DNA of 58,068 bases from Syntrophorhabdus sp. PtaB.Bin027 (GTDB lineage Bacteria; Desulfobacterota; Syntrophorhabdia; Syntrophorhabdales; Syntrophorhabdaceae), in contig MVQO01000071.1 of the NCBI GenBank assembly GCA_002067585.1, positions 1 through 58,068 on the forward strand. The letters are read 5' to 3'. This document shows, one piece after another, positions 25,867 to 34,808 of this stretch. A program made the translations under genes and the position numbers. The notes below the pieces were generated by a model that searched no databases, had not been told where the DNA came from, and saw only the letters and a program-made list of their open reading frames with translations. Each line of letters starts with the position of its first letter. The first letter of the stretch is position 1.

Positions 25867-27207
25867 ATGAATCTACCCAAGATTATTGAAAAGAATGAGA
25901 TAAAAATCTTTCTCCGGGACAGTTGGTCTATCAGCTGGCCTATGATCCTCATCATGTTCTTTGAATTTCTGACAGGTCTTGTTGACATTTATATTGCAGG
26001 ACAGATTGGCAAAGAGATACAGGCTGCATACGGTTTCATTATTCAACTCTATTTTGTCTTTATCATTGTAGGAAATGCATTGACTGTGGGTGCAGTGTCG
26101 ATTATTTCAAGGCTTTTTACTGCCGGAAACAAAGATGAAATAACTGAAGCGATTTATTCGACATTGTCGATCACTATTATAGCGGGGGTATTTCTGGGCA
26201 TAGGGGGTTTTTTTCTGACTGGCAATATAATTGCCCTGCTAAATATACCACAAGAAGTAAAGCCTCTGGCAATGCCCCTTGGGGTTATCTACTCAGCCGG
26301 TCTCCCGTTCCACTACGTATTGATACAGACCAATGGGATACTCAGGGCGTGTAAAATGGCCAAGACATCAATGAAAACAATGGTCATTGTCTGTGCATGT
26401 AATATCAGCCTTGCTTTCTTGCTTGTCTTTAACACGTCTCTTGGTTATAAGGGGATTGCCGTGGCCACTGCCGTAAGTGTCTGTATAGGGAGTTTTATAA
26501 ACAGCTTCCATGTATGGAATCTCATGGATGGAATAAAGCGGTTCTCCCGGGCTGTTTCAAAAAGTGTCATGAACATCGGCTGGCCATCAGGCCTGTCACA
26601 GGTACTCTGGCAGGCCCACTCAATGGCAATTTTTCTGATTTTAAGCTCACTTCCCAAGAATAATGTAGAAATACTTGCAGCCCTGTCTGCAGGTATACGG
26701 ATTGAGTCAGCTATTTTCCTGCCTGCTTTTGCTTTTAATATGGCAAATGCAGTAGTCATCGGTAATTTTCTGGGTGAAAAGAAGACCGAAGACGCCTTTA
26801 GGGGTGGCATCATAACAGCCTGTCTCGGTGTGCCTATTGTCATTGCCCTGACACTGGCAGTCATCCTGAATGCCCGATGGATAGCGCCAATTCTTTCGAA
26901 CAATGGGATTGTCGTTGCAGAGACAATACGATATCTTTACATCAATATGTTAAGTGAGCCTTTTATGGCGTGGGCCATTATTCTGGGTGGTGGCCTTATG
27001 GGCGCTGGAGATACAAGATCGGTCATGGTGCTCATAGGAATGTCAATATGGCTTGTCAGGGTGCCGCTGAGCTATCTCTTTGTTGTAATCCTTGGTTTCG
27101 GGGCAATTTCAGTGTGGTGGGTCATGAATATATCCCAGCTTGTCATGGCCTTTCTTATTTCCAGGCGATATTTCAGCAAAAAATGGCTGAATGTAAAGCA
27201 ACTTTGA
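25867..27207 (+). CDS. MATE family efflux transporter
   Basis: The product from the ATG at 25867 has about 446 residues and twelve hydrophobic segments in two homologous halves. An N-terminal W-P-M-I-L-I-M-F-F-E-F-L-T-G-L-V-D-I-Y-I-A-G-Q-I-G matches the MATE/NorM-DinF family. MATE proteins export cationic compounds in exchange for sodium or protons across the inner membrane. The frame is open 42 nt further upstream; no start has a good ribosome site, so the N terminus is uncertain. It is monocistronic, divergent from the aminotransferase operon. The substrate is unknown. Confidence 0.88.
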   Translation: MNLPKIIEKNEIKIFLRDSWSISWPMILIMFFEFLTGLVDIYIAGQIGKEIQAAYGFIIQLYFVFIIVGNALTVGAVSIISRLFTAGNKDEITEAIYSTLSITIIAGVFLGIGGFFLTGNIIALLNIPQEVKPLAMPLGVIYSAGLPFHYVLIQTNGILRACKMAKTSMKTMVIVCACNISLAFLLVFNTSLGYKGIAVATAVSVCIGSFINSFHVWNLMDGIKRFSRAVSKSVMNIGWPSGLSQVLWQAHSMAIFLILSSLPKNNVEILAALSAGIRIESAIFLPAFAFNMANAVVIGNFLGEKKTEDAFRGGIITACLGVPIVIALTLAVILNARWIAPILSNNGIVVAETIRYLYINMLSEPFMAWAIILGGGLMGAGDTRSVMVLIGMSIWLVRVPLSYLFVVILGFGAISVWWVMNISQLVMAFLISRRYFSKKWLNVKQL

Positions 27208-27253
27208 GTTTTGCGTTGAGAAGAAAAAAATGTCCCATTGCAATATGGATTGT

Positions 27254-27330
27254 TATTCCACGAATGCTATCGAGGCGTGATGTCGTGTCTGCGAAGAATG
27301 TGCGAATCCAATGCACACCTCAGTGGAATA
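27254..27330. repeat. Inverted-repeat-bounded 77-bp segment upstream of thrC
   Basis: TATTCCAC (27254-27261) and GTGGAATA (27323-27330) form a perfect 8-bp inverted repeat. They enclose a segment that contains a further hairpin, TGTGC with GCACA around a 9-nt loop (27299-27317). It could be a structured leader RNA for thrC or a remnant of a small mobile element. I recognise neither a riboswitch class nor a tRNA. Confidence 0.35.
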
Positions 27331-27396
27331 GCCTGATTCAATAGGTAATCTGTTCCCATTGAAAAACTGAGCTGTATCCTGTATGCTTATTAACCC

Positions 27397-28854
27397 GTGG
27401 AACCAATAACTTACTATAGCACAAACAATCCCAATGAACGGATCAATTTCGAAGATGCCCTCTTGAGAGGAATGGCACCGGACTATGGCCTTTACATGGT
27501 ACCAAGGAAAGAGCTTCCCAGAATATCCCACGAGAAGCTGATGGCCATGCCATTCATGTATTATCCGCAGATTGCCTTCGAGGTTCTTTCTCCTTTTCTC
27601 AGATCAGAGGTGCCTGAAAAGGTCTTACGGTCACTCCTGAACGACGCCTATCGCGAAGATGTCATCCCAACAGATATCCAGCAAGTAACGGGACGAACCC
27701 ATATCATGTGGCTGACGAAAGGACCTACCTACTCGTTCAAGGATTATGCAGCCCGCTTTTTCGGTCGCATGCTCAATTACTTCCTTGGGGTGAGGCGACT
27801 CCGAAGGGTGGTCGTGGTGGCAACCAGCGGCGACACAGGCGGAGCAGTAGCCGATGCCCTTCTTGGGTTGAAGAATATTGATAATATTGTCTTTTTCCCG
27901 AAAGGTTCTATCAGTGAAGGTCAGAGAAGGCAGATGACGACCCTCAAGAACAACATATATGCCTTTGAGATAAACGGAGACTTTGATGTGTGTCAAGCCC
28001 TTGCAAAAACGATTCTCGGTGATCAGTCCTTTGCCGAGGAACTTTTCAACGACAGGGAACGGTTTACATCGGCCAACTCCATCAGCCTCGGCCGTCTCCT
28101 TCCTCAGGTAGTATATCCGTTTTATGCCTATTCAAGAATAGCAGATAATATGGAGCCAATAATTGCCAGTATCCCCTCTGGAAACTTTGGAGACATGATG
28201 GGAACTGTCCTTGCCAAAGGAATGGGGCTTCCTGTCTCGAAGATTATAGCAGGAGTTAATGAAAACACTGAGTTTCCCGAGTTTCTGGAGACAGGACAAT
28301 ACGAGGTGAGACCTTCCATAAAGTCTCCTTCTTCAGCCATGATTGTTTCTCATCCCAGCAACCTCGCCCGCCTGATTGATTTTTATGGCGGTCACATGTA
28401 TGATGAACGGGATAGAGTAACCGGAAAGATTATCAAGCCAGGTGTTATTGACCGAATGCCTGACATGGACGAAATGAGAAAAGATATTGTATCCATGGGT
28501 GTTACAAATCCCCAACATTTTGAAACGATGAAAGAAGTGTATGAGAAATACGGAGTTGTCCTTGATCCCCATGGTGCGGTAGGTTGGAAGGTCTTGGAGG
28601 TATGCCTGGGAGGCCGTCACGATGAACCTGCAGTCGTATATGAAACAGCTGATCCAGGAAAATTTCCTGAAGATGTTGAGCGAGCCATTGGTGTTGAGCC
28701 GGATCTTCCTCCTGGTATGCAGAGGCAGGCTACCATGGAAGAACGAATTTATTCAATAGAAAGCACACCGGAACAGGAGCATGGTGGACTAAAGCTTTCT
28801 CAAGCACAGATCGACGAGACAAAGGCAAGGATCAAGGAGATATTTAAAAGGTAG
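27397..28854 (+). CDS. thrC: Threonine synthase
   Basis: The 485-residue product matches the longer ThrC type. It begins with Y-Y-S-T-N-N-P-N-E-R and has the PLP lysine in T-Y-S-F-K-D-Y-A-A-R-F (about residue 113). T-S-G-D-T-G-G-A-V, S-A-N-S-I-S-L-G-R-L-L-P-Q and S-G-N-F-G-D-M-M-G follow. It converts phosphohomoserine to threonine. The frame opens with GTG and has no clear ribosome site. The stop is 1 nt before the ATG of the rhodanese selenoprotein gene, so the two are co-transcribed. Confidence 0.95.
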   Translation: MEPITYYSTNNPNERINFEDALLRGMAPDYGLYMVPRKELPRISHEKLMAMPFMYYPQIAFEVLSPFLRSEVPEKVLRSLLNDAYREDVIPTDIQQVTGRTHIMWLTKGPTYSFKDYAARFFGRMLNYFLGVRRLRRVVVVATSGDTGGAVADALLGLKNIDNIVFFPKGSISEGQRRQMTTLKNNIYAFEINGDFDVCQALAKTILGDQSFAEELFNDRERFTSANSISLGRLLPQVVYPFYAYSRIADNMEPIIASIPSGNFGDMMGTVLAKGMGLPVSKIIAGVNENTEFPEFLETGQYEVRPSIKSPSSAMIVSHPSNLARLIDFYGGHMYDERDRVTGKIIKPGVIDRMPDMDEMRKDIVSMGVTNPQHFETMKEVYEKYGVVLDPHGAVGWKVLEVCLGGRHDEPAVVYETADPGKFPEDVERAIGVEPDLPPGMQRQATMEERIYSIESTPEQEHGGLKLSQAQIDETKARIKEIFKR

Positions 28855-28855
28855 C

Positions 28856-29257
28856 ATGAGATTGAGACGCCTTACATTGCCTCTGATCTTTGCATCTGCT
28901 CTATTCTTATTTTATTGTGGCATCAAACCGGATATACCTGATCTTTCTGCTGATGAATTGATGAGAATGATGAATGGGGAGACCAATCTCATGGTCATCG
29001 ATACAAGAACGCAAATTGAATATGCACGAGGCCGTATTCCCCGATCACTCTTTGTACCCGAAGAAAAGTTTTATGCACTGAAACTGATTCTTCCACCGGC
29101 AAAAGAGACTCTTCTTGTATTTTACTGCAGGGGCCCCGGGTGATATCCAAGCGTCAAAGCTGCGGTCGCGGCAAAAGACCTTGGGTATACCAAAGTCTTT
29201 ACTTTTAGGGCAGGATTTCCTGAATGGATGCGCAAAGGGTACCCAGTAGAGCGATAG
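28856..29257 (+). CDS. Exported rhodanese-domain protein, probable selenoprotein (UGA at 29141-29143)
   Basis: Conventional reading stops at TGA 29141-29143 after 95 residues, in the middle of the rhodanese active-site loop. Reading through gives 133 residues and a complete domain: L-M-V-I-D-T-R then Y-A-R-G-R-I-P-R-S-L, L-L-V-F-Y-C-R-G-P-G-U, P-S-V-K-A-A, L-G-Y and R-A-G-F-P-E-W, ending at TAG. C91 is the catalytic cysteine. U96 falls where related rhodaneses with a C-x-G-P-x-C loop have Cys. A hairpin like a bacterial SECIS follows at 29159-29172. The N terminus is a signal peptide with a degenerate lipobox (F-Y-C). It would handle sulfane sulfur or thiol redox in the periplasm. A nonsense mutation is the alternative, but the intact downstream half argues against it. 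Confidence 0.8.
29159..29172 (+). promoter_or_regulatory. Candidate bSECIS element of the rhodanese gene
   Basis: GCTGC pairs with GCGGC (5 bp with one G-U) around the loop GGUC. The loop starts 20 nt after the UGA, within the 16-37 nt window known for bacterial SECIS elements, and its first base is G as required for SelB recognition. Confidence 0.65.
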
Positions 29258-29502
29258 AGAGACCACACCCTCATTTAAACAATTTACAATATAATGCTGA
29301 TCTTATTTTCTACAGATATGGTGTCAGGTTTTTCTGACACAAGCTGCCACGAAGCATGGACATTTGGTCATTTGTATAAGCAAAAGTTCCGAAGCTGAGT
29401 GTGGACGAAGTCACCGCTTGAGCCAGTGAACGGTTTTTTAGGGAATGGCAACGCCAGTAGATACGCTATTAAAATATAAAAAGCCTGGTTCAGATTTTAT
29501 TC

Positions 29503-29531
29503 TTGACTGGTTTATGCCATAGGGGTAGACT
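29503..29531 (+). promoter_or_regulatory. Promoter of the zur-znuACB operon
   Basis: TTGACT (29503-29508) and TAGACT (29526-29531) are 17 nt apart. The predicted start site (about 29538) falls inside the palindrome at 29536-29556. Confidence 0.6.
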
Positions 29532-29535
29532 TTCT

Positions 29536-29556
29536 AATTAGAAATTAATTCTATTT
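29536..29556. promoter_or_regulatory. Candidate Zur/Fur-type operator
   Basis: AATTAGAA-ATTAA-TTCTATTT is an inverted repeat with 7 of 8 matching positions per arm. It overlaps the predicted transcription start of the operon encoding a Fur-family protein and a zinc ABC transporter. Binding there would block transcription, consistent with autorepression by zinc-loaded Zur. Confidence 0.55.
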
Positions 29557-29573
29557 AGTACAGGCATGACCCA

Positions 29574-30005
29574 ATGGATACCAATCGTATAGTAAAGGAA
29601 CTTGGTCTCAAGGCAACACCCAAAAGGATTGCAATCCTTGAAATTCTTGCCGAAGCATTTTGCTATCTTGGTCCTGAGGAGATTTGGAGGAAACTTCAGA
29701 CACGTTTCAAAAGAATCGGACTCCCAACCGTTTACAGAAACTTGGAAGAACTTTCGAATGGCGGAGTTATTATAAAGATTATCCACCCTAACCGTAAACT
29801 TTACTATTACTATTGTAATAATACCAGCCATCATCACCATTTTGTCTGTATAGCCTGTCGCAGGGTCCAGGACCTCGAGTTTTGCGGTGAAGAGAAAATA
29901 ATCAGGGAAGTGGAAGATACGTTGAAGGGGAAAGTGGTTTCTCACCTTTTTCAAGTCTATGGTTTGTGCAGCGATTGTACTCTTTCTCATGCGGTCCCAA
30001 CATAG
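29574..30005 (+). CDS. zur: Fur-family transcriptional regulator, probably Zur
   Basis: The 143-residue product has the Fur winged helix (A-T-P-K-R-I-A-I-L-E-I-L, G-L-P-T-V-Y-R-N-L-E-E-L), the metal-site H-H-H-H-F-V-C-I-A-C region (about residues 85-95) and a C-terminal C-S-D-C structural zinc pair. Fur, Zur and PerR share these features. The assignment to Zur rests on the adjacent zinc-uptake genes, which begin 9 nt downstream, and on the palindrome over the promoter. No strong ribosome site precedes the ATG. Confidence 0.8.
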   Translation: MDTNRIVKELGLKATPKRIAILEILAEAFCYLGPEEIWRKLQTRFKRIGLPTVYRNLEELSNGGVIIKIIHPNRKLYYYYCNNTSHHHHFVCIACRRVQDLEFCGEEKIIREVEDTLKGKVVSHLFQVYGLCSDCTLSHAVPT

Positions 30006-30014
30006 GGTGTTTGT

Positions 30015-30998
30015 ATGACTACTAATGCTGTCCCTTCCTCTATCCTCATTTTTAGCCTCATCCTTTTTTTAGTAGGGGCTGGATGTCAGCATAGGGAGCA
30101 AGAGGCAGTGGAGGCAAAGAAACTGAGCGTGGTAACCACTTTGTTTCCGCTCTACGATTTCACAAAAAATATTGCCGGTAGCAAAGCAAGGGTGACACTT
30201 CTCATGCCTCCTGGGGTAGAGGCTCACAGTTTTGAACCAAAGGCTGGAGATGTGCTCAAGGTAAACAACGCTGATGTCTTTGTGTTTACCGGCCAATACA
30301 TGGAGCCCTGGGCTTATGGTCTTCTCAGAGGGGTTGACAAGAGGGAACTCGTTGTGGTTGATGCGAGCAAAGGTATAACCCTTGAGGAAGGCAAACAAGA
30401 ACATGGCGACCATAAAGACGAGAAAGGGGAGAAAGATCGCACAGGTGGCAGCCATGCCCATGGAAAGATTGATCCTCATATATGGCTCGATCTTGCCAAT
30501 GCCCAGAAAATGGTTGCCAATATTCTGGGAGCTCTCTTAACGGTGGATCCGGATAACAAGGACTTTTACAGGAAAAACGCAGATGCTTATATCATGAAGC
30601 TTGCTGATCTTGACGCGCGGTACAAGAAAGGTCTTTTTGCCTGTAAAAAAAACATTTTTGTCCATGGTGGCCACTTTGCCTTTAACTATCTTGCAAAGCG
30701 ATACAACCTCAGGTATATTTCTGCCTACCCGGGCTCTCCTGACACTGAACCATCACCGTGGCAGATAATTTCTCTAAAAAAGAAAATACGAGAAAACCAT
30801 ATCCAGTATGTCTACTATGAAGAGCTTATTGCCCCGAGAATGGCAAATATTCTGGCAAAAGAAACCGGAGCAAGGCTTCTCAGACTTCACGGAGCTCACA
30901 ATATCTCAAAAGAGGATTTTGAAAAAGGCGTTTCTTTTCTCAGTATCATGGAAGAAAACCTGAAAAACCTGAAGGTAGGCCTTGAATGTCAACAATAG
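30015..30998 (+). CDS. znuA: Zinc ABC transporter substrate-binding protein
   Basis: The 327-residue product has a lipoprotein signal (L-V-G-A-G-C about residue 23) and the cluster A-I binding-protein fold. P-P-G-V-E-A-H-S-F-E-P and later D-P-H-I-W-L-D and H-G-G-H-F-A-F-N-Y supply metal ligands. A His/Asp/Glu/Lys-rich loop (about residues 125-153) is typical of zinc rather than manganese binders. It captures Zn2+ in the periplasm for ZnuBC. It overlaps znuC by 13 nt. Confidence 0.92.
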   Translation: MTTNAVPSSILIFSLILFLVGAGCQHREQEAVEAKKLSVVTTLFPLYDFTKNIAGSKARVTLLMPPGVEAHSFEPKAGDVLKVNNADVFVFTGQYMEPWAYGLLRGVDKRELVVVDASKGITLEEGKQEHGDHKDEKGEKDRTGGSHAHGKIDPHIWLDLANAQKMVANILGALLTVDPDNKDFYRKNADAYIMKLADLDARYKKGLFACKKNIFVHGGHFAFNYLAKRYNLRYISAYPGSPDTEPSPWQIISLKKKIRENHIQYVYYEELIAPRMANILAKETGARLLRLHGAHNISKEDFEKGVSFLSIMEENLKNLKVGLECQQ

Positions 30999-31744
30999 AT
31001 GCACTATCAGTGCATGACCTTTCTTTTCAGTACAATGCAACTGAAATACTTTCAGATATATCGTTTCATCTGCAGGTAGGAGATTATCTTGGTATTGTTG
31101 GGCCAAATGGCTCGGGGAAGTCAACCCTGATTAAGCTGACCCTTGGTCTTCTACTGCCAAGCAAGGGAGTCATTAAGATATTTGGAACCAAAACGGCTGA
31201 TTTTGTTGATTGGCATAAGATTGGCTATCTTCCTCAGAGGATCAATTCTTTTAATCCCCATTTTCCTGCTACGGTGAGAGAGGTTGTTGCCCTTGGTCTG
31301 CTCTCAACCAAAAGCAATCCCAGGCGCATCACGAAAAATGATGAAAAAGCCATCAATAATGTCCTGGAATTGACTGAAATTCTGGATATTAAAAACAAAT
31401 TGATCGGTGAGCTTTCAGGGGGCCAACAACAGCGAGTTCTCATTGCAAGGGCACTTATTAATGAGCCGGCCTTACTCATTCTTGATGAACCGACCACCGC
31501 CCTTGACCCTGAAGCACGGGAGAAGTTTTTCAGTACCCTGAAAGACCTGAATGAACACAAAAAAGTGACAGTAATTATCATCACCCATGATATTGGCACT
31601 ATTGGAAAGTATGCTTCACGGCTTCTTTATCTGGATAAACAGGTTGTTTTCTATGGTGGTTTTGATGATTTTTGTGAATCCAATGATATGGCAAGTTATT
31701 TTGGTGAATATTCACAGCATATTATATGCCATAGACATGATTGA
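30986..31744 (+). CDS. znuC: Zinc ABC transporter ATP-binding protein
   Basis: The 252-residue product is a standard ABC ATPase: Walker A G-P-N-G-S-G-K-S-T, signature L-S-G-G-Q-Q-Q-R-V, Walker B L-L-I-L-D-E-P-T and a switch H (I-I-I-T-H-D). It powers the ZnuB permease at the inner membrane. Its ATG lies inside the end of znuA. A 149-nt gap with no recognised gene separates it from znuB. Confidence 0.93.
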   Translation: MSTIDALSVHDLSFQYNATEILSDISFHLQVGDYLGIVGPNGSGKSTLIKLTLGLLLPSKGVIKIFGTKTADFVDWHKIGYLPQRINSFNPHFPATVREVVALGLLSTKSNPRRITKNDEKAINNVLELTEILDIKNKLIGELSGGQQQRVLIARALINEPALLILDEPTTALDPEAREKFFSTLKDLNEHKKVTVIIITHDIGTIGKYASRLLYLDKQVVFYGGFDDFCESNDMASYFGEYSQHIICHRHD

Positions 31745-31893
31745 AGGCCATGCATGGTTATGCGCCATGCAAAAAAAGGTTGAGAGGTTAGGGGTAAGAG
31801 GAAAGAAACAGGATTACGGAAAAGGGATAGAAAAGTTTATGTACGTTTACTCGCCACCAATTACTGAAAGCCTGTTTGCCTAATAATTTCATT

Positions 31894-32706
31894 ATGGATA
31901 TTATAAATTTACTGAGTCATGGATTTATACAGAGAGCGCTCATGGCGGGATCATTCATTGCCATACTCTGCGCAACCTTGGGAACATTTCTTGTGTTGCG
32001 CCGTTTCTCGCTGATTGGCGATGGTCTTGCCCACGTGACCTTTGGTGGTGTGGCAGTTGGTCTGTTCTTGAATGTTTACCCAATTTATGCTGCAGTTCCG
32101 GTTGCCATGATCAGTTCCCTTGGCATCCTCAAACTTGTTGAAAAAGCAAGAGTATATGGTGATGCGGCAATTGGTATCGTTTCTTCTCTGGGTATTGCGT
32201 GCGGTATTCTCCTGGCAAGTGTTTCCGGTGGCTTCAATATAGACCTTTTCAGCTATCTTTTTGGCAATATCCTGGCTATCAGCAATGCCGAGGTCATTTC
32301 TTCAATTTTCCTATCCCTGATTTTGATGTCAGTTATCTGGTATTATTATCATGAGCTTTTGTCAATTACTTTCGATGAAGAGTCTGCAAGAGCGAGTGGG
32401 ATAAAGACCAAGACTATTAATGGAATCCTTGTCCTATTGACATCACTAACAGTAGTCCTTGCTATGCGGGTGGTTGGGATTATGCTCATATCGTCCCTTC
32501 TGATACTACCGCCTGTAACCGCACTCCAGATAGCAAGAGGCTTCAAGATGACTATTGTTATTGCTTCAGTGAGCGGTGTTTTATCTATTATTTTGGGGAT
32601 ATTTTTTTCCCTTGTGTTTGACCTTCCTTCAGGTGCAACGATCGTTATACTCAATTTCTTGCTTTTTGTATGTTCCTTTGTCTATGGCCGGTTACTTGTT
32701 AAATAA
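31894..32706 (+). CDS. znuB: Zinc ABC transporter permease
   Basis: The product from the ATG at 31894 has about 270 residues and eight or so membrane helices. It shows the ABC-3 permease features L-R-R-F-S-L-I-G-D-G-L-A-H-V-T-F-G-G-V-A-V-G near residue 42 and R-V-V-G-I-M-L-I-S-S-L-L-I-L-P-P later. It forms the transmembrane channel for zinc with ZnuA and ZnuC. The frame also opens at a TTG 18 nt upstream; neither start has a clear ribosome site. Confidence 0.92.
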   Translation: MDIINLLSHGFIQRALMAGSFIAILCATLGTFLVLRRFSLIGDGLAHVTFGGVAVGLFLNVYPIYAAVPVAMISSLGILKLVEKARVYGDAAIGIVSSLGIACGILLASVSGGFNIDLFSYLFGNILAISNAEVISSIFLSLILMSVIWYYYHELLSITFDEESARASGIKTKTINGILVLLTSLTVVLAMRVVGIMLISSLLILPPVTALQIARGFKMTIVIASVSGVLSIILGIFFSLVFDLPSGATIVILNFLLFVCSFVYGRLLVK

Positions 32707-32794
32707 AAGGTGCACAAGATAGAAAGGTTTTCAGCAAACGAAAACGTCTTGAAAATATAAGGCCGAGAGTCATCTTTTGCAATGCCATCATATA

Positions 32795-32823
32795 TTGACA
32801 AGGATACCCTCGGAGATTATATT
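32795..32823 (+). promoter_or_regulatory. Sigma-70 promoter of dnaK
   Basis: TTGACA (32795-32800) and TATATT (32818-32823) are separated by exactly 17 nt, about 60 nt before the dnaK ATG. A CTTGAAA at 32748-32754 could be the -35 part of a heat-shock (sigma-32) promoter, but its -10 counterpart is weak. No CIRCE element is present. Confidence 0.65.
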
Positions 32824-32882
32824 ACGTATGAATTTTAAGCATCTCACTTAAGTAAGCTAAATTCAATCAGGAGGATACATAT

Positions 32883-34799
32883 ATGGCAAAAAAAGTTATA
32901 GGAATAGACCTTGGTACTACCAATTCTGTCGTGGCTATTATGGAAGGGGGTGAACCAAAGGTAATCATCAACGAAGAGGGTAATAGACTTACACCAAGCG
33001 TTGTTGCTTTTACAAAAGACGGGGAAATACTTGTCGGGCAAACAGCCAAAAGGCAGGCAATCACAAACCCTGAAAATACAATTTTTTCCATAAAAAGGTT
33101 CGTTGGCAGGAGATATAACGAGGTACAGAGTGAAATCAAAACCGTTCCTTTCAAGGTTGTCAGCGATTCGGAAGGTTTGGCTCGCGTGGAAGTTAGGGGT
33201 AAGCAGTATACGCCGCAGGAGATATCAGCCTTTGTTCTTCAGAAACTGAAAAAGTCTGCAGAAGCCTATCTGGGTCAGACTATAGAAGATGCTGTTATAA
33301 CGGTTCCAGCTTACTTCAATGACTCCCAAAGGCAGGCAACAAAAGATGCTGGAAGGATCGCAGGCTTAAACGTGCTCCGCATCATCAATGAGCCAACAGC
33401 TTCAGCCCTTGCTTACGGACTGGATAAGAAAAAGGATGAGACGATAGCGGTTTACGATTTTGGTGGAGGTACCTTTGATATCTCAATTCTCGAGGTCGGT
33501 GATAACGTTGTGGAGGTAAAATCAACAAATGGAGATACTCATTTGGGCGGTGACGATATCGACCAGAGGGTTATTGAATGGATAGTAGCCGAATTCAAGA
33601 AGGATCAGGGCATTGACCTGGCACAGGACAAAATGGCTCTTCAGAGGCTGAAAGAAGCAGGTGAAAGGGCGAAGATCGAGCTCTCAACAGCAATTGAAAC
33701 GGAGATTAACCTGCCGTTTATCACGGCAGATGCATCGGGCCCCAAGCACCTCAATCTGAAACTGAGAAGGGCTGAACTTGAAAAGATGTGTGATGACATT
33801 ATTCAAAGGACCGTAGAGCCCTGTAAACGAGCATTGGAAGATGCGAAGCTGAGCCCTGGCAAAATCGATGAGGTTGTCCTGGTGGGTGGTTCTACAAGGA
33901 TTCCCAAGGTACAGGAAGTTGTTAAAAACTTTTTTGGTAAAGAACCCCATAGAGGGGTTAACCCTGATGAGGTAGTTGCCCTTGGAGCGGCAGTTCAGGC
34001 AGGCGTCTTGGCTGGCGAGGTCAAAGACGTGTTGTTGCTCGATGTTACGCCCCTTTCACTCGGTATAGAGACTCTCGGCGGTGTGATGACAAGAATTATA
34101 GAAAGAAATACCACAATACCAACCAAGAAGAGTCAAGTTTTTACGACAGCTGAAGATAGTCAGACAAGTGTTGAGATCCACGTGCTCCAGGGTGAGCGTG
34201 AGATGGCCCGGGACAACAGGACACTTGGAAAGTTTCACCTCATAGGTATCCCGCCAGCACCAAGAGGCATACCCCAAATAGAGGTTACATTTGACATCGA
34301 TGCCAACGGCATCCTTCATGTTTCAGCAAAAGACCTTGCAACAGGAAAGGAACAGAATATTACAATCACTGCTTCCACAGGTTTAAGCGAAGATGAGATT
34401 AAGAAGATGGTGCATGATGCTGAGACACACTCAGAAGAAGATAAAAAGAGAAAACATGAAATCGAGATAAAAAATCAGCTCGACAATATGATTTATACCA
34501 CAGAAAAAACACTCAACGAAAGTAAAGATAAACTGTCTGCTGACGATATTAGGTCTATGGAAGACGTTCTCACCAGGGCAAAGGAAACTGTCAAGACCGG
34601 AGATGCCGACAGGATTAAGAGTGCAGTTGATGAGCTGACAAAAGCCTCCCATAAACTTGCAGAGACGCTATACAAGAGGACTTCTGAAACCACATCAAAA
34701 GGCCCTGGACCAGAGGGGGCCCAGACACAGAGTGAGGCCGGTGGAGGCAGACGAGATGACGATGTGGTGGACGCAGAATTCGAGGATGTTAAGAAATAG
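32883..34799 (+). CDS. dnaK: Chaperone DnaK (Hsp70)
   Basis: The 638-residue product is a full-length DnaK. It begins with [10 protein letters not shown], has [14 protein letters not shown] and [11 protein letters not shown], a substrate-binding domain ([14 protein letters not shown]) and an acidic tail ending [14 protein letters not shown]. It binds unfolded proteins with ATP-driven cycling. GGAGGA precedes the ATG by about 9 nt. Neither grpE nor dnaJ is adjacent; instead lon follows 9 nt later, giving a chaperone-protease pair. Confidence 0.98.
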   Translation: MAKKVIGIDLGTTNSVVAIMEGGEPKVIINEEGNRLTPSVVAFTKDGEILVGQTAKRQAITNPENTIFSIKRFVGRRYNEVQSEIKTVPFKVVSDSEGLARVEVRGKQYTPQEISAFVLQKLKKSAEAYLGQTIEDAVITVPAYFNDSQRQATKDAGRIAGLNVLRIINEPTASALAYGLDKKKDETIAVYDFGGGTFDISILEVGDNVVEVKSTNGDTHLGGDDIDQRVIEWIVAEFKKDQGIDLAQDKMALQRLKEAGERAKIELSTAIETEINLPFITADASGPKHLNLKLRRAELEKMCDDIIQRTVEPCKRALEDAKLSPGKIDEVVLVGGSTRIPKVQEVVKNFFGKEPHRGVNPDEVVALGAAVQAGVLAGEVKDVLLLDVTPLSLGIETLGGVMTRIIERNTTIPTKKSQVFTTAEDSQTSVEIHVLQGEREMARDNRTLGKFHLIGIPPAPRGIPQIEVTFDIDANGILHVSAKDLATGKEQNITITASTGLSEDEIKKMVHDAETHSEEDKKRKHEIEIKNQLDNMIYTTEKTLNESKDKLSADDIRSMEDVLTRAKETVKTGDADRIKSAVDELTKASHKLAETLYKRTSETTSKGPGPEGAQTQSEAGGGRRDDDVVDAEFEDVKK

Positions 34800-34808
34800 G
34801 GGGAATGA

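Larger units (their letters stand above)
29258..29573. other. Intergenic region before the zinc operon
   Basis: These 316 bp contain no supported gene. At 29321-29340 GTGTCAG and CTGACAC form a stable 7-bp hairpin after the rhodanese gene, but without a T-run. The right end carries the zur promoter and palindrome listed separately. Between them I see nothing recognisable. Confidence 0.5.

Noticed and set aside
27254..27330. tRNA-like structure before thrC
   Set aside because: The inner hairpin resembles a T-arm, but there is no anticodon arm, no TTCGA loop and no CCA-like end.
29141..29143. TGA in the rhodanese as a simple inactivating mutation
   Set aside because: The downstream half is intact in frame, the stop falls at a Cys-equivalent place, a SECIS-like hairpin follows, and two other genes in the window show the same pattern.
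32748..32780. Heat-shock (sigma-32) promoter before dnaK
   Set aside because: CTTGAAA matches, but the expected -10 part is poor; the sigma-70 promoter just downstream is much better. No CIRCE repeat is present.
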